From the NCBI RefSeq assembly GCF_003367475.1, contig NZ_QRHA01000003.1:1-64000 (forward strand): 64,000 nucleotides of DNA, written 5' to 3'. Origin of the DNA: Alteromonas aestuariivivens (lineage in GTDB: Bacteria > Pseudomonadota > Gammaproteobacteria > Enterobacterales > Alteromonadaceae). The position numbers and the translations under genes were made by a program. Under the pieces are notes generated by a model. It ran no database searches. It had not been told where the DNA came from and was given only the letters and a program-made list of their open reading frames with translations. Shown here in pieces: positions 11,628 to 22,654 of this stretch. How positions within the stretch are numbered: the stretch's first letter is position 1; each line of letters opens with the position of its first letter.

Positions 11628-13952
11628 TCAGGCACTGTCCCTGGTGATAAGGTCAACATTCTGATTGTGGCACAAATTGGCCCGAACCAGCTCAATGTGC
11701 AAACTGGACTCATTGGTAAGGTAAAGTACGTGGGTATAGCGATGCAGCAGGTTGGCCAGCAATTCGCACTGGGCTTTATCAATTTTAGACAATTGTGCCA
11801 GACGCTTTTTCACCAGTGAAGAATTAGGGGGCGTGCATTTCTGAATATGCATCCGTGTCACCGCCAGGTCTGTTTTTCCCTGCGCAAGGTGATTGCGAAT
11901 GGGCTGGCGAATGGACCCATGCATAAAATCATCCTGGGACAGATAAACAAGGCGTTTGTCTGCTTTTCGAACGCAGTGGATCACCAACATCGAATTCACC
12001 GCTCCCCGGAACATGTTTTTAAGAATTCCCGAGCGGGGTTTGTCGGTTGAACGGTCAGCAAGGAAGCCATGCAGCGGAACGAGTTCACCGACGCGCACAT
12101 AGGGGTATAGATCATCGGAATTATCATTGCTGTAAACGGCTTTTAACCGCTCAAGCTGTTGTCGTCCGTCAACACACAGGACGGCAACAGAAGGCATGGT
12201 TCTGGCAGCCAGCTCCCAAATCACACGGTGGATACGTCGTTGCTCTCTGGCCATGTCCCTGAGCTTAAAATAGGCCTGATTGTTATTGACGATCCCTTCA
12301 AGAACATTCCGCTTTGCATCCGTATCGGCAATACACAGTCGCAGCATTCTTCCGTCCGGTGAGGCCTCGATCACCTGATATTTTTCATTCCTGATTTTAA
12401 GATCCGGGACGGACACCTTTATCCACTCATGTGGTTTTATTTGAACCGCTGACTCCATCAGCAGCCTCATCCCTCTGACGGAGAAATCTGCTACTGTCGC
12501 AGGATAACTTTTCATCAGCCCCACTTTAATAATCGCTTCTTTCTCAAGCCGGTATCTCGCTTCGCTGCGCCGGTCCAAATCATCTTCCATGATTTCATTG
12601 ATAGCCCATTGTTCTTCATCTATGAGGCACTGGCTTACAACAGACGTAACAGGAGCAGACTGGAGCACGGCAAGATCCCGTACTGATTCGGTTAGATCTT
12701 TGCAGAAAACCACATGTGACAGAGACATAAGGGCTTTGTCCCTGGACTTGCTCCCACCGTGAATGCTTAAGGCTTTTTCCTTATCTGCAGCATCAATACT
12801 TTGTATACGACACTGCAGACATCTGAAATCTTCCGCCTGGCTCAAAGGGCCAAGTACGGTCGAAAACAATCCGTGTTCAATCAGCAACCTGTGCGAGGCC
12901 GCCAACCGAAAGGTACTGGATACGCCCTTCACCGTACCGGTAAAATAAAACGCTTCACCATAGCGAACAAGTTCCTGCACAAGCTGAGTAAAATTACGTT
13001 TTGCCCGTAAAGCACTGAGGGAATATTCATTGCGGTTTGCTCTGGTTACCAGTGCCATCAGCGGGCGGTGCCCTCTTCCCTGGGTGGCAACGTAAATCGG
13101 CATCCAGGGGCTGTTTTCCACGATGCGATCCCGTTCAAGGTCCTGTATGACACGCGCTATTTCACAGTCTCTTCGCAACGGCTGGGAATAAACACAGGAG
13201 CGAATGTATTTTTCAATACCATGTTTAATCGTTTGATCAGCCTGTGCAGATAATTCAAAGCAGGTTTCATACTGTCCGGTTTCCCGGTTGAAGCTTATAC
13301 GGTCAAGAATATATTCCTGGGTACTTTGCTCAGGGCTCAGGCCAACGGCAGCTGGCAGGTTAAACATCACCCTGGTGCCAGTTGCAACCTTGGGCGGACG
13401 CTTGGTGGTAACGGTAACAGACATGGGACTGAACGCACTGACCACACAACTCCGGCCATTGAGAAATTCGCGGGAAGAAAGGGTAAAATTGGGGCAAATA
13501 CTGAATCCTTCGCCGAAATCAATATCGCTCAATGAATTGGCCTGCACTGCAAACGCATCTACAAGGCTTTTGTACTGCGTCTTTTTTATGTGTGCCTGAT
13601 ACACCTCAGAGTTGGTTATCGATTCAAATACGCCGATGGTATAACGATTCTTATATAACGCGGACTCCTGCCGCAAAATTTGTGCTCCAATCTTGTCCAG
13701 GCACATTTTTACCCCAAAATGAGTAAATTTCTGTACCGGGAACTGCGCAAACGCTGAATTGTCGGCTGCTGCATCAGTCAGAGACGACAAACGCAGCACC
13801 TCTTCCTTGATGAGTTGGCGAACAGGTTTGGGCAGGCGCTGGGAAAACTTGTTCAACCCTTCAAGTAATCGGTTTTGCTGTTCATAGGGAATGAGCGCCC
13901 GAATTAACTGGCGGTAACGCTCTACTACCGTGTTTCTATCATAGCTTGGCAT
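11628..13952 (-). CDS. Large PilZ-domain protein, putative c-di-GMP effector
   Basis: A 774-residue cytoplasmic protein with no signal peptide. From about residue 459 it carries a PilZ domain with both c-di-GMP-binding motifs: RRSEARYRL (RxxxR) and DFSVRGMRL (D/NxSxxG). The rest has no domain I can name. An upstream region (about residues 165-260, CVVSAFSPMSVTVTTKRPP...) has a PilZ-like beta pattern without the binding motifs. The part after the PilZ domain may regulate output. The gene lies between ihfB and lapA, where most relatives have nothing. It is isolated from ihfB by a terminator and separated from lapA by 70 bases. Binding of c-di-GMP is inferred from the motifs; the target process is unknown. 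Confidence 0.82.
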   Translation of the reverse strand: MPSYDRNTVVERYRQLIRALIPYEQQNRLLEGLNKFSQRLPKPVRQLIKEEVLRLSSLTDAAADNSAFAQFPVQKFTHFGVKMCLDKIGAQILRQESALYKNRYTIGVFESITNSEVYQAHIKKTQYKSLVDAFAVQANSLSDIDFGEGFSICPNFTLSSREFLNGRSCVVSAFSPMSVTVTTKRPPKVATGTRVMFNLPAAVGLSPEQSTQEYILDRISFNRETGQYETCFELSAQADQTIKHGIEKYIRSCVYSQPLRRDCEIARVIQDLERDRIVENSPWMPIYVATQGRGHRPLMALVTRANRNEYSLSALRAKRNFTQLVQELVRYGEAFYFTGTVKGVSSTFRLAASHRLLIEHGLFSTVLGPLSQAEDFRCLQCRIQSIDAADKEKALSIHGGSKSRDKALMSLSHVVFCKDLTESVRDLAVLQSAPVTSVVSQCLIDEEQWAINEIMEDDLDRRSEARYRLEKEAIIKVGLMKSYPATVADFSVRGMRLLMESAVQIKPHEWIKVSVPDLKIRNEKYQVIEASPDGRMLRLCIADTDAKRNVLEGIVNNNQAYFKLRDMAREQRRIHRVIWELAARTMPSVAVLCVDGRQQLERLKAVYSNDNSDDLYPYVRVGELVPLHGFLADRSTDKPRSGILKNMFRGAVNSMLVIHCVRKADKRLVYLSQDDFMHGSIRQPIRNHLAQGKTDLAVTRMHIQKCTPPNSSLVKKRLAQLSKIDKAQCELLANLLHRYTHVLYLTNESSLHIELVRANLCHNQNVDLITRDSA

Positions 13953-14254
13953 CCTGCTACCAGACCGACTACTTTTTGTACGACAAAAACTAATATACCC
14001 ATAGAAATTTCACATTGCCATAACAATTTATTAAATATCATGATGCTGTGACTACAGTAACGGCGCTCTTTGTACGAAAAACGGTCAAATCAAACAGGCA
14101 GGATTGGATTTTTTGGTTCACCAAAGGCAAGAAAAGCTGGACCTGAAGGTTATCCGCAAAATGCGTCTAACACTCCTTCTGCGCAGAGAGGATGTTCAAA
14201 ATACTGCAACAAGCAGTGGATAAAAAAATGCCGCACTAATGTGCGGCATTGATA
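13953..14254. other. Intergenic region between the PilZ gene and ihfB
   Basis: About 300 bases without a convincing gene. The 13960-14060 part is AT-rich and probably contains the PilZ gene promoter on the minus strand. The ihfB terminator occupies 14227-14250. A 60-codon plus-strand reading frame (14070-14252, TTG start) lacks a ribosome binding site and any recognisable motif, and I do not call it. Confidence 0.6.
14227..14250 (-). terminator. Terminator of the gyrA-side block after ihfB
   Basis: A perfect 10-bp stem AATGCCGCAC / GTGCGGCATT with a TAAT loop starts four bases after the ihfB stop. On the minus strand it is followed by a run of T (from the A-run at 14222-14228). A classic intrinsic terminator. 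Confidence 0.92.
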
Positions 14255-14542
14255 TTATTGAATAGAGTCGTTGACACGTTCCCGCAATTCCTTACCGGGT
14301 TTGAAGTGTGGTACATATTTACCATCCAACTCCACCGTCTCACCCGTTTTGGGATTTCGCCCTACTCTGGGTGCCCGATAATGCAATGAAAAACTACCAA
14401 AACCCCGAATTTCGATGCGATCGCCCTTCTGAAGGGTTTGCGCCATTTGTTCGAGCATTTCCTTGATAGCCAATTCCAGTTCTTTTGCGGGAATTTGCCG
14501 AGCCTGATCCGCGAGCCTTTCAATAAGTTCCGACTTGGTCAT
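14255..14542 (-). CDS. ihfB: Integration host factor subunit beta
   Basis: DNA-bending nucleoid protein; IhfB pairs with IhfA and acts in replication, recombination and transcription. It has the HU/IHF fold, with [13 protein letters not shown] at the start and the DNA-contacting arm block [26 protein letters not shown]. The start at 14542 gives 95 residues, the family length. An ATG at 14563 would add seven non-conserved residues. It follows rpsA by 81 bases, as in E. coli. Confidence 0.97.
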   Translation of the reverse strand: MTKSELIERLADQARQIPAKELELAIKEMLEQMAQTLQKGDRIEIRGFGSFSLHYRAPRVGRNPKTGETVELDGKYVPHFKPGKELRERVNDSIQ

Positions 14543-14588
14543 AGTAACCTCATTGTCAAACACATTAATCCAGACAGATACCGCGGAT

Positions 14589-14612
14589 CGGGAATGCAGT
14601 AATGCATTCCCG
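14589..14612 (-). other. Hairpin between rpsA and ihfB
   Basis: A 10-bp perfect stem (CGGGAATGCA / TGCATTCCCG) with a 4-base loop lies in the 81-bp gap after rpsA. There is no T-run after it, so it is not a standard terminator. It may stabilise or process the mRNA between the two genes. Confidence 0.5.
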
Positions 14613-14623
14613 GGCCTCTATAA

Positions 14624-16294
14624 TTACTCGCCTTTAGCAGCTTTAAAGGCTTCCGCCATCGCGTTAGCGAAACCAGCATCTTCCTGCTGATTAACTTTAT
14701 CGATAGCTTCTTTTTCGTCAGCCTGGTCTTTTGCTTTCACAGACAGGTTAACAGTGCGATTCTTACGGTCTACGCCCATAAATTTCGCTTCGATGCTGTC
14801 GCCAACGTTAACCACTTCAGAAGCATCTTCTACACGGTCGCGAGACAAGTCTGCAACACGGATGTAGCCATCAACTTCTTCAGCCAGGTTTACGGTTACG
14901 CCTTTCGCGTCAACTGCGGTAACTGTACCAGTAACGATAGCACCTTTCTTGTTATCTGTCAGATACTTGTTGAAAGGATCTTCTTCGATTTGCTTAACGC
15001 CAAGAGAGATACGCTCACGCTCTGGATCGACCTGCAGAACCACGGCAGAGATTTCATCGCCTTTCTTGTATTCACGTACTGCTTCTTCACCGGATTTGTT
15101 CCAGGAAATGTCAGACAGGTGAACCAGGCCGTCGATGCCGCCGTCCAGGCCGATGAAGATACCGAAGTCAGTGATAGACTTGATCTTACCGGACACTTTG
15201 TCGCCTTTTTCGTGCGACTTGGCAAACTCTTCCCACGGGTTAGCGATACACTGTTTCAGACCCAGAGAAATACGACGACGCTCTTCGTCGATTTCCAGAA
15301 CCATAACTTCAACGGTGTCACCCAGGTTAACAACCTTAGATGGGTGGATGTTTTTGTTGGTCCAGTCCATTTCAGAAACGTGTACCAGACCTTCAACACC
15401 GTCTTCGATTTCAACGAAGCAGCCGTAGTCAGTCAGGTTAGTAACCTGGCCAGTGATCTTGGTACCTTCCGGGTAACGCTGAGCAATTTCCTGCCATGGG
15501 TCGTTGCCCATTTGCTTCATACCCAGAGATACACGCTGCTTGTCTTTGTCAAACTTCAATACTTTAACGTTGATTTCATCACCGACGTTTACGATTTCAC
15601 TTGGGTGCTTAACGCGCTTCCAAGCCATGTCAGTGATGTGCAGCAGACCGTCAACACCGCCCAGATCTACGAATGCACCGTAGTCAGTCAGGTTCTTAAC
15701 GATACCTTTGATTTCGTGACCTTCTTCCAGGTTAGACAGCAGAGACTCACGCTCAGCGCTGCTTTCTGCTTCAATAACCGCACGACGTGAAACAACCACG
15801 TTGTTACGCTTGGCATCCAGCTTGATCACTTTAAATTCAAGCTCTTTGCCTTCCAGGTGAGTGGTGTCACGTACCGGACGAACGTCTACCAGAGAGCCTG
15901 GCAGGAACGCACGAACGTTGTTCACTTCAACAGTGAAACCGCCTTTCACTTTACCATTGATAACGCCCTTGATAGTGGCCTTATCTTCATAGGCTTTTTC
16001 CAGCTCAACCCAGGCTTCATGACGCTTGGCTTTTTCACGAGACAGGATGGTTTCACCGAAGCCATCTTCTACTGCGTCAAGTGCTACGTCTACAGTGTCA
16101 CCGATTTCGATTTCCAGTTCGCCATCGGCATTTTTGAATTGGTCGGCTGGGATAGCACTTTCTGATTTCAAGCCCGCATCAACCAGAACGATGTCTTTGT
16201 CGATTGATACAACGGTACCCTTTACAATAGACCCTGGACGGGTTTCGAGTTCCTGGAGGCTTTCTTCAAAAAGTTGTGCAAAATTTTCAGTCAT
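14624..16294 (-). CDS. rpsA: 30S ribosomal protein S1
   Basis: RNA-binding ribosomal protein needed for initiation on most mRNAs. The 556-residue protein has the full set of six S1 (OB-fold) repeats, recognisable from repeated blocks such as [41 protein letters not shown] and [21 protein letters not shown]. The first two repeats, which dock on S2, are diverged as usual. It lies between cmk and ihfB, the conserved order. Codon use favours frequent codons, as expected for a highly expressed gene. Confidence 0.98.
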   Translation of the reverse strand: MTENFAQLFEESLQELETRPGSIVKGTVVSIDKDIVLVDAGLKSESAIPADQFKNADGELEIEIGDTVDVALDAVEDGFGETILSREKAKRHEAWVELEKAYEDKATIKGVINGKVKGGFTVEVNNVRAFLPGSLVDVRPVRDTTHLEGKELEFKVIKLDAKRNNVVVSRRAVIEAESSAERESLLSNLEEGHEIKGIVKNLTDYGAFVDLGGVDGLLHITDMAWKRVKHPSEIVNVGDEINVKVLKFDKDKQRVSLGMKQMGNDPWQEIAQRYPEGTKITGQVTNLTDYGCFVEIEDGVEGLVHVSEMDWTNKNIHPSKVVNLGDTVEVMVLEIDEERRRISLGLKQCIANPWEEFAKSHEKGDKVSGKIKSITDFGIFIGLDGGIDGLVHLSDISWNKSGEEAVREYKKGDEISAVVLQVDPERERISLGVKQIEEDPFNKYLTDNKKGAIVTGTVTAVDAKGVTVNLAEEVDGYIRVADLSRDRVEDASEVVNVGDSIEAKFMGVDRKNRTVNLSVKAKDQADEKEAIDKVNQQEDAGFANAMAEAFKAAKGE

Positions 16295-16412
16295 AAGGTT
16301 TAAATAGCATATAAGTTGACATCCACATTACAGTCCCGTTAATGTGGGGTTATTAAAATTTGAAGCCACGTCCTGTGACAACTAACTGCTCCGGTGCTAT
16401 TAGACTCACGTC

Positions 16413-17084
16413 TTAAAGGCGAGAGGAAATAACTTCCATTGCCGTTTCAAACACTTGGGATATCTCCAAAGCGGTTGAATCTATAATTACAGCATCTTCA
16501 GCCGGCACCAAAGGGGCAACGGAACGCTGAGTATCACGCTCGTCTCTCGCCTTGATATCGGTTAAAAGGCGCGCAATATTAACATCCATCCCTTTTGCTT
16601 TCAACTGACTATAGCGACGTTCAGCCCGCGCTTCCGCGCTTGCTGTCAGGAATATTTTCACCACAGCATCGGGAAATACCACCGTGCCCATGTCTCTGCC
16701 GTCTGCAACCAGGCCGGGGGCCTGCTGAAATGCCCGCTGCCTTCTGAGCAACGCTTCACGGACCCGGGGTAATGCAGCAACCTTGGACGCCATACCACCC
16801 ACCTGTTCAGTGCGAATATCATCGGTGACGTCTTCACCTTCAAGTACGATACGGGTTCCGTCCTTATCGGTTTCGAAGCTTACATCCAGGCCGGTTGCCA
16901 GAGGCACTATGGACTCTTCATCGTCTGCCGGGAGATCGTGGTGAAGTGCCGCAACGGCCAACACCCGGTAAATTGCCCCGCTGTCGAGAAAATGCCATCC
17001 CAGTTTCTCGGCCAGCAAACTACTGAGCGTTCCTTTACCTGCCCCACTGGGGCCGTCGACCGTAACTACGGGAATAGGATGCAT
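16413..17084 (-). CDS. cmk: Cytidylate kinase
   Basis: Phosphorylates CMP and dCMP to the diphosphates. The 223-residue protein has the P-loop GPSGAGKGT near the N-terminus, the CMP-binding insert typical of bacterial CMP kinases, [20 protein letters not shown], and the lid arginines in [17 protein letters not shown]. It is the partner of rpsA in the serC-aroA-cmk-rpsA-ihfB block. Confidence 0.97.
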   Translation of the reverse strand: MHPIPVVTVDGPSGAGKGTLSSLLAEKLGWHFLDSGAIYRVLAVAALHHDLPADDEESIVPLATGLDVSFETDKDGTRIVLEGEDVTDDIRTEQVGGMASKVAALPRVREALLRRQRAFQQAPGLVADGRDMGTVVFPDAVVKIFLTASAEARAERRYSQLKAKGMDVNIARLLTDIKARDERDTQRSVAPLVPAEDAVIIDSTALEISQVFETAMEVISSRL

Positions 17085-17150
17085 AACTGCTCCAGTTATT
17101 TACAAATGATTAAAAAAACGCGCGCAATTATACGCATTCGGTATGGATTC

Positions 17151-17176
17151 GCAATGCCAGCAGGCCCTGGCATTGC
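17151..17176 (-). other. Hairpin between aroA and cmk
   Basis: A perfect 10-bp stem GCAATGCCAG / CTGGCATTGC with a 6-base loop starts nine bases after the aroA stop. No T-run follows on the minus strand. A partial attenuator or an mRNA stability element is possible. Confidence 0.5.
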
Positions 17177-17184
17177 GATCAGAC

Positions 17185-18474
17185 TTAAGCACAGATGGTC
17201 TTAAAGCGGGTAAAATAATCCGGAAAGGTTTTCGCGGTGCAGCCAGGATCATTAATGGTAACCGGCGTATCGCTCAGACACACCAGTGAAAAACACATGG
17301 CTACACGATGATCATTATAGGTATCAATATCAACGTGCTTCAGTGTCTCGCTGGGCCACACTTTTATGTAATCTTCGCCTTCCTCAACCTCTGCTCCCAA
17401 CTTCCTGAGTTCGGTTGCCATGGCATGCAAACGGTCAGTTTCCTTTACGCGCCAGTTGTATATATTGCGAATGGCGGTGGGCCCCTCGGCAAACAGTGCG
17501 GTGGTCGCAATGGTCATGGCGGCATCAGGAATGTGATTCATATCCATGTCCACCCCTTTAAGCGGTTGACCTGTCACCACCACACAATCATCAAACCACT
17601 CTACTTTGGCCCCCATGGCTTCGAGTACATCCGCAAAACGAATGTCACCCTGAATGGAGTTTTTGCCAATTCCGGTTACCTTGACTGAACCGCCTTTTAT
17701 GGCGCCGGCGGCCAGAAAGTAGGATGCCGATGACGCATCACCTTCAACCATAAAACGCCCTGGTGAAACATACTTCTGCCCACCGCTTACCGCGAAGGAT
17801 CGATAGTCATCGTTAGCTACTTCTACGCCAAATCTGGCCATAGTATCCAGGGTAATGTCGATGTAGGGTTTGGAAACCAGTTCACCCTTAATGCTGATGA
17901 CTGAATCCCCTTCAAACAGAGGGGCTGCCATTAACACTGCGGTCAGAAATTGGCTTGAGACGCTGCCATCAACCTGAATGTCACCGCCTTTCAGACGTTG
18001 CCCTTTAATTTCAAGCGGCGGATAACCGTCATTTTTAAGGTACTCTATTGAAGCCCCCGCCTGGCGCAATGCATCTACCAGGTCTCCTATCGGGCGTTCT
18101 TCCATCCGCGGCTCACCAGTTAGAGTAACATCAACATCACTGGCGGCCAGCGCTGCGCAAAGCGGGCGCATTGCGGTACCGGCGTTGCCAAGAAACAATT
18201 CCAGTGGTTCAATGGACTTAAATGTACCCGCCAGCCCCTCTACAGTGCAAACCGTTTTGTCCTCGCTGAGTGAGTAATTCACACCCAGACTGGTTAGCGC
18301 CGCCAGCATGTGGCGGATATCATCGCTGTCCAGCAAATTGGTAAGGGTTGTCTTTCCTTCAGCCAACGCGGCCAAAAGTAGTGCCCGGTTAGACAGGCTC
18401 TTCGAACCCGGAACATTGACCTCACCTTCTATTTTAGCAACCGGTTGCAAGGTCAGTTGTGATGGTTGACTCAT
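17185..18474 (-). CDS. aroA: 3-phosphoshikimate 1-carboxyvinyltransferase (EPSP synthase)
   Basis: Sixth step of the shikimate pathway: transfers enolpyruvyl from PEP to shikimate 3-phosphate. The 429-residue sequence is the class I (E. coli) type. It has [21 protein letters not shown] near the N-terminus and [17 protein letters not shown], whose unsubstituted Gly marks a glyphosate-sensitive enzyme by family knowledge. Its ATG overlaps the serC stop by four bases. No pheA, hisC or tyrA is present between serC and aroA, unlike in Pseudomonas. Confidence 0.98.
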   Translation of the reverse strand: MSQPSQLTLQPVAKIEGEVNVPGSKSLSNRALLLAALAEGKTTLTNLLDSDDIRHMLAALTSLGVNYSLSEDKTVCTVEGLAGTFKSIEPLELFLGNAGTAMRPLCAALAASDVDVTLTGEPRMEERPIGDLVDALRQAGASIEYLKNDGYPPLEIKGQRLKGGDIQVDGSVSSQFLTAVLMAAPLFEGDSVISIKGELVSKPYIDITLDTMARFGVEVANDDYRSFAVSGGQKYVSPGRFMVEGDASSASYFLAAGAIKGGSVKVTGIGKNSIQGDIRFADVLEAMGAKVEWFDDCVVVTGQPLKGVDMDMNHIPDAAMTIATTALFAEGPTAIRNIYNWRVKETDRLHAMATELRKLGAEVEEGEDYIKVWPSETLKHVDIDTYNDHRVAMCFSLVCLSDTPVTINDPGCTAKTFPDYFTRFKTICA

Positions 18475-19556
18475 CCGTGTCTCCTTTCAAATTCAGCCAT
18501 AAAATCCACCAGGGCCTGAACCCCTTCAATAGGCATGGCATTATAGATACTTGCGCGCATCCCACCGACAGACCGGTGACCTTTCAATGCCATGAGGCCA
18601 GCCTGCTTAGACTGTGCCAAAAATTCACTGTCCAAAGATGGATCTGTCAGCTGAAACGGCACATTCATTTTTGAACGGTTGTCAGTATGGATACTATTAC
18701 GGTAAAAATCGCTGCTATCAATTGCGCTGTAAAGTAATTCTGCCTTGGCCTGATTGCGCGATGCCATTGCTGTAAGGCCACCCTGATTTATCAGCCACTT
18801 GAACACCAGTCCGGCGAGATACCAGGAGAACGTCGGAGGCGTGTTGTACATGCTGTCGTGTTTTGCCAACAACTCGTAGTCAAAGATTGATGGGGTTTCA
18901 CGGCGAGCCTTGCCAATTAAATCGTCACGTACGATCACCACCGACAACCCTGAAGGCCCGATGTTTTTCTGCGCACCGGCATAGATCACCCCATAACGGC
19001 TGACATCAAGCGGCTGAGACAAAATGGTAGACGACATGTCTGCTACCAGAGGCACATTCCCGCTCTCGGGAAGCCAGTCAAATGCAATTCCATCTACCGT
19101 TTCGTTGGGGCAAAAGTGGCAATATGCCGCGTCGTCGAAAAACGCTTCTTCCGCTGGCGGTATAAACGCCGTTTTGCCATCCACCTGGGTAACCTCACCA
19201 ATTACCTTGGCTTGATTGTACTTTTGTGCTTCTTCCACTGCACCTTGAGACCAGGAACCGGAAACCAGGTGCAATGAGGTATCCCCTGCCGCAGACAGGT
19301 TCAGGGGTACAGCGGCGAACTGACCTCGGCCACCGCCATGGGTAAACAGGACTTTATAGTTATCAGGCACGTCCAAAAGGGAGCGCAAGTCCGCTTCAGC
19401 CTGTTCAGCGACTTCAATAAAATCTGCACCGCGGTGGCTGACTTCCATGACAGAAGTACCGCCATCGCGCCAGTTCATGAATTCGTCCTGAGCCTGCTTC
19501 ATTACTTCAGCTGGCAGCATGGCCGGCCCGGCACTAAAATTAAACACCTTATTCAT
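18471..19556 (-). CDS. serC: Phosphoserine aminotransferase
   Basis: PLP enzyme making O-phosphoserine from 3-phosphohydroxypyruvate, also used in pyridoxal phosphate synthesis. The start is placed at [15 protein letters not shown] (19556), giving 361 residues; the ATG at 19586 would add ten unconserved residues. Family blocks include [15 protein letters not shown] and the PLP-lysine region [22 protein letters not shown]. It overlaps aroA by four bases. Confidence 0.97.
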   Translation of the reverse strand: MNKVFNFSAGPAMLPAEVMKQAQDEFMNWRDGGTSVMEVSHRGADFIEVAEQAEADLRSLLDVPDNYKVLFTHGGGRGQFAAVPLNLSAAGDTSLHLVSGSWSQGAVEEAQKYNQAKVIGEVTQVDGKTAFIPPAEEAFFDDAAYCHFCPNETVDGIAFDWLPESGNVPLVADMSSTILSQPLDVSRYGVIYAGAQKNIGPSGLSVVIVRDDLIGKARRETPSIFDYELLAKHDSMYNTPPTFSWYLAGLVFKWLINQGGLTAMASRNQAKAELLYSAIDSSDFYRNSIHTDNRSKMNVPFQLTDPSLDSEFLAQSKQAGLMALKGHRSVGGMRASIYNAMPIEGVQALVDFMAEFERRHG

Positions 19557-19581
19557 TGGTTGATTCAACACCTGTAAACAC

Positions 19582-19605
19582 AACAAGCGGCAAACGCCGC
19601 TTGTT
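19582..19605 (-). other. Hairpin in the gyrA-serC gap
   Basis: A perfect 10-bp stem AACAAGCGGC / GCCGCTTGTT with an AAAC loop lies 113 bases after the gyrA stop and 26 bases before the serC start. The T-run on the minus strand is weak (GTGTTTACAGG). It may be a leaky terminator or part of the serC leader. Confidence 0.5.
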
Positions 19606-19717
19606 CATCAAAGAATTTGCTTTGTCCCTTCCGGCATGAAGCCTTCAGGACTGGGCGCTACTCTTCTGTCGTAGGATTGTTGTAGCCCGGCGCACAGCGT
19701 CGGACGCCAACGATTTC

Positions 19718-22354
19718 CTATTCGGCGGTGTTTTCCCCGCCTTCTTCGTCACTTATTTCGATTTCGTCTTCAACTTCTTCGATACGTTGCAGACCAACCA
19801 CGTGCTCGTTTTCACCAGTACGGATCAATCTTACACCCTGGGTGTTACGGCCAACCACCGAAACTTCATCCACACGGGTACGTACCAGAGTGCCCTGGTC
19901 GCTGATCAGCATGATCTCCTGGCCTTCCTCGACCTGGACCGCGCCAACCACTTTACCATTACGCTCGGAAACCTTAATGGAAACCACCCCCTGAGTCGCG
20001 CGACTCTTGGCCGGGTAATCTTCCAGCGGAGTACGCTTACCGAATCCGTTTTCGGTGGCTGTCAGAATTGGTCCCTGCCCGTTTGGAACGATCAAGGATA
20101 CAACTTTCTGACCATCCTGCAGCCTGATTCCCCTCACACCAGTGGCTGTGCGACCCATTGGGCGTAATGCCAGCATTTCTTCACCGGTTTCCGGGTCACG
20201 CTTGATTTCTCCGGTTTCGGAATCTCTCAGTTTTTCGTTGAAACGAACCACTTTGCCGGCATCGGAGAACAGCATAATGTCATCGTCACCGTGAGTAATT
20301 GCAACACCGATCAGTTCGTCACCTTCATTCAGGTTTACAGCAATGATGCCGCTGGAGCGTGGACGCGAATAGAGACTCAGATCGGTTTTCTTAACCACAC
20401 CGTTGGCCGTTGCCATCAGCACAAATTTGCCTTCTTCAAATTCTTTTATGGGAAGAATGGCGGTGATCCGCTCGTTCTGTTCAAGCGGAAGAATGTTTAC
20501 GATTGGGCGGCCTCGGGCATTGCGGCTGGCAAATGGCAGTTGGTAAACCTTCAGCCAGTAGAGTCGGCCACGAGTAGAGAAACACAGAATATGATCATGG
20601 GTATTGGCTACCAGCAACCGCTCGATGAAATCTTCATCTTTCATCTTGGTCGCCGACTTTCCTTTACCACCCCGACGCTGCGCTTCATAATCAGTAAGCT
20701 TCTGGTATTTCACATAACCTTCGCGGGAGAGCGTAACAACCACATCTTCCTGCTCAATCAAATCTTCAATGTCGATATCGTGACTGGCTGCGGTGATTTC
20801 GGTGCGACGGGCATCGCCATATTCGTCACGGATCTTCTCCAGCTCTTCGCGGATCACTTCCATCAGACGAGACGGGCTGTTCAGAATATGCAGAAGCTCC
20901 GCAATCAGTTCCAGCAGTTCTTTGTATTCATCAAGGATCTTTTCATGTTCAAGACCAGTCAGCTTGTGCAGACGCAGGTCAAGAATTGCCTGGGCCTGTT
21001 GCTCGGTCAGGTAATATTTACCGTCACGAATCCCGAATTCCGGCATCAGCCAATCAGGGCGAGCAGCATCGTCACCAGCACGCTCCAGCATTTCTGCCAC
21101 ATCGCCCAGTTGCCAACCCTGCGCTACCAAGGCTTGCTTGGCTTCTGCCGGGCTCTGCGAGGCCTTGATCAAATCAATGATGGGATCGATGTTGGCCAGC
21201 GCAATGGCCAGACCTTCCAAAATATGGGCACGGTCCCGGGCTTTACGCAGTTCAAATACGGTACGACGGGTAACCACCTCACGGCGGTGCAGAATAAAGG
21301 CTTCAAGGGTTTCCTTAAGGTTAAATACCTTGGGCTGGCCGTTATCCAATGCCACCATATTAATCCCAAACACCGTTTGTAGCTGGGTATTGGCATAAAG
21401 ATGGTTGAGCAGAACTTCCGCTGATTCGTTACGCTTGACTTCGACGACAATACGCATGCCATCTTTATCAGACTCGTCACGCAGAGCCGAAACGCCTTCA
21501 ATACGCTTCTCTTTAACCAGGTCGGCTATCTTTTCAATCAGTCTGGCTTTATTAACCTGGTAAGGAATTTCGTGAACAACAATGGTTTCCTTGCCATTAC
21601 TGTCGGTTTCAATTTCTGCCCGGGCACGCAGGTAAATTTTTCCCCGGCCGGTGCGGTATGCATCGTCGATTCCTTTACGGCCACTGATAAGAGCGGCAGT
21701 GGGGAAATCCGGGCCAGGAATGTATTCCATAAGACCATCAATACTGAGGTCCGGATCTTCGATAAGCGCGATACAGCCATTCACCACTTCGGTTAAATTG
21801 TGCGGCGGAATGTTGGTCGCCATACCAACGGCAATACCGGAGGATCCATTTACCAGCAGGTTAGGAACTCTGGTGGGTAATACTTCCGGGATTTGCTCTG
21901 TACCGTCATAGTTGGGCACAAAATCCACGGTTTCCTTGTCAAGATCTGCCAGCAGTTCGTGGGCAATTTTGGCCATGCGTACTTCGGTATAACGCATGGC
22001 AGCAGCAGAATCACCGTCAACCGAACCAAAGTTACCCTGCCCGTCAACCAGCATGTAGCGCAGTGAAAACGGTTGGGCCATACGAACAATGGTGTCGTAC
22101 ACAGCCGAGTCGCCATGCGGGTGATATTTACCGATAACATCCCCAACCACACGGGCTGATTTTTTATACGGCTTGTTGAAATCGTTCTTGAGCTCGTTCA
22201 TGGCAAACAAAACGCGGCGGTGAACCGGCTTCAGGCCATCTCGTACATCGGGCAAGGCACGCCCAACAATAACGCTCATCGCGTAATCGAGGTAAGAATT
22301 CTTGAGTTCTTCCTCTATGTTTACGGGGAGAATTTCTTTAGCGTTATCAGTCAT
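19718..22354 (-). CDS. gyrA: DNA gyrase subunit A
   Basis: Breakage-reunion subunit of gyrase, which introduces negative supercoils. The 878-residue protein has the catalytic tyrosine in [10 protein letters not shown] (Tyr122, same number as E. coli) and the quinolone-resistance region [20 protein letters not shown] with Ser83 and Asp87 unchanged, the susceptible state. The C-terminal beta-pinwheel has the GyrA-box region ([15 protein letters not shown]) and an acidic tail ([20 protein letters not shown]). It is divergent from ubiG, as in E. coli. Confidence 0.99.
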   Translation of the reverse strand: MTDNAKEILPVNIEEELKNSYLDYAMSVIVGRALPDVRDGLKPVHRRVLFAMNELKNDFNKPYKKSARVVGDVIGKYHPHGDSAVYDTIVRMAQPFSLRYMLVDGQGNFGSVDGDSAAAMRYTEVRMAKIAHELLADLDKETVDFVPNYDGTEQIPEVLPTRVPNLLVNGSSGIAVGMATNIPPHNLTEVVNGCIALIEDPDLSIDGLMEYIPGPDFPTAALISGRKGIDDAYRTGRGKIYLRARAEIETDSNGKETIVVHEIPYQVNKARLIEKIADLVKEKRIEGVSALRDESDKDGMRIVVEVKRNESAEVLLNHLYANTQLQTVFGINMVALDNGQPKVFNLKETLEAFILHRREVVTRRTVFELRKARDRAHILEGLAIALANIDPIIDLIKASQSPAEAKQALVAQGWQLGDVAEMLERAGDDAARPDWLMPEFGIRDGKYYLTEQQAQAILDLRLHKLTGLEHEKILDEYKELLELIAELLHILNSPSRLMEVIREELEKIRDEYGDARRTEITAASHDIDIEDLIEQEDVVVTLSREGYVKYQKLTDYEAQRRGGKGKSATKMKDEDFIERLLVANTHDHILCFSTRGRLYWLKVYQLPFASRNARGRPIVNILPLEQNERITAILPIKEFEEGKFVLMATANGVVKKTDLSLYSRPRSSGIIAVNLNEGDELIGVAITHGDDDIMLFSDAGKVVRFNEKLRDSETGEIKRDPETGEEMLALRPMGRTATGVRGIRLQDGQKVVSLIVPNGQGPILTATENGFGKRTPLEDYPAKSRATQGVVSIKVSERNGKVVGAVQVEEGQEIMLISDQGTLVRTRVDEVSVVGRNTQGVRLIRTGENEHVVGLQRIEEVEDEIEISDEEGGENTAE

Positions 22355-22654
22355 AAACTGCTAGGTCCCTTGTTCTCAGGTTGTCATGCGTTGTCATAGG
22401 GACAAAGCCCGCTATCGAAGCGATATAAGGGCGCGCACACTGTTATTATGGGGTCGTAAATAATCCCCGAGTGTAACACCGCATTAGCAATTTATGTAGC
22501 GCTTAATAAGCCCAATTTCGCTTTTACCGGCCAACCGCTGAATTTTTCACCAACTGACATCCCGAGGCCTTTTTTTCATGCCATTCGAACGCTAATTCAG
22601 GTATTTTAATGGCACGAAAACCAATCAGGCACTCAGAGCTACGTGGCTGTCACT

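Noticed and set aside
14070-14252. 60-codon plus-strand frame between the PilZ gene and ihfB
   Set aside because: TTG start without ribosome binding site, no recognisable motif, and its end runs through the ihfB terminator.
14990-15790. 266-codon open frame antisense to rpsA
   Set aside because: Shadow of the highly codon-biased S1 gene; repetitive composition mirrors the S1 repeats.
20291-21382. 363-codon open frame on the plus strand
   Set aside because: It lies wholly antisense to gyrA, a perfectly conserved gene, has no ribosome binding site and shows no known motif. A long antisense frame is expected from codon bias.
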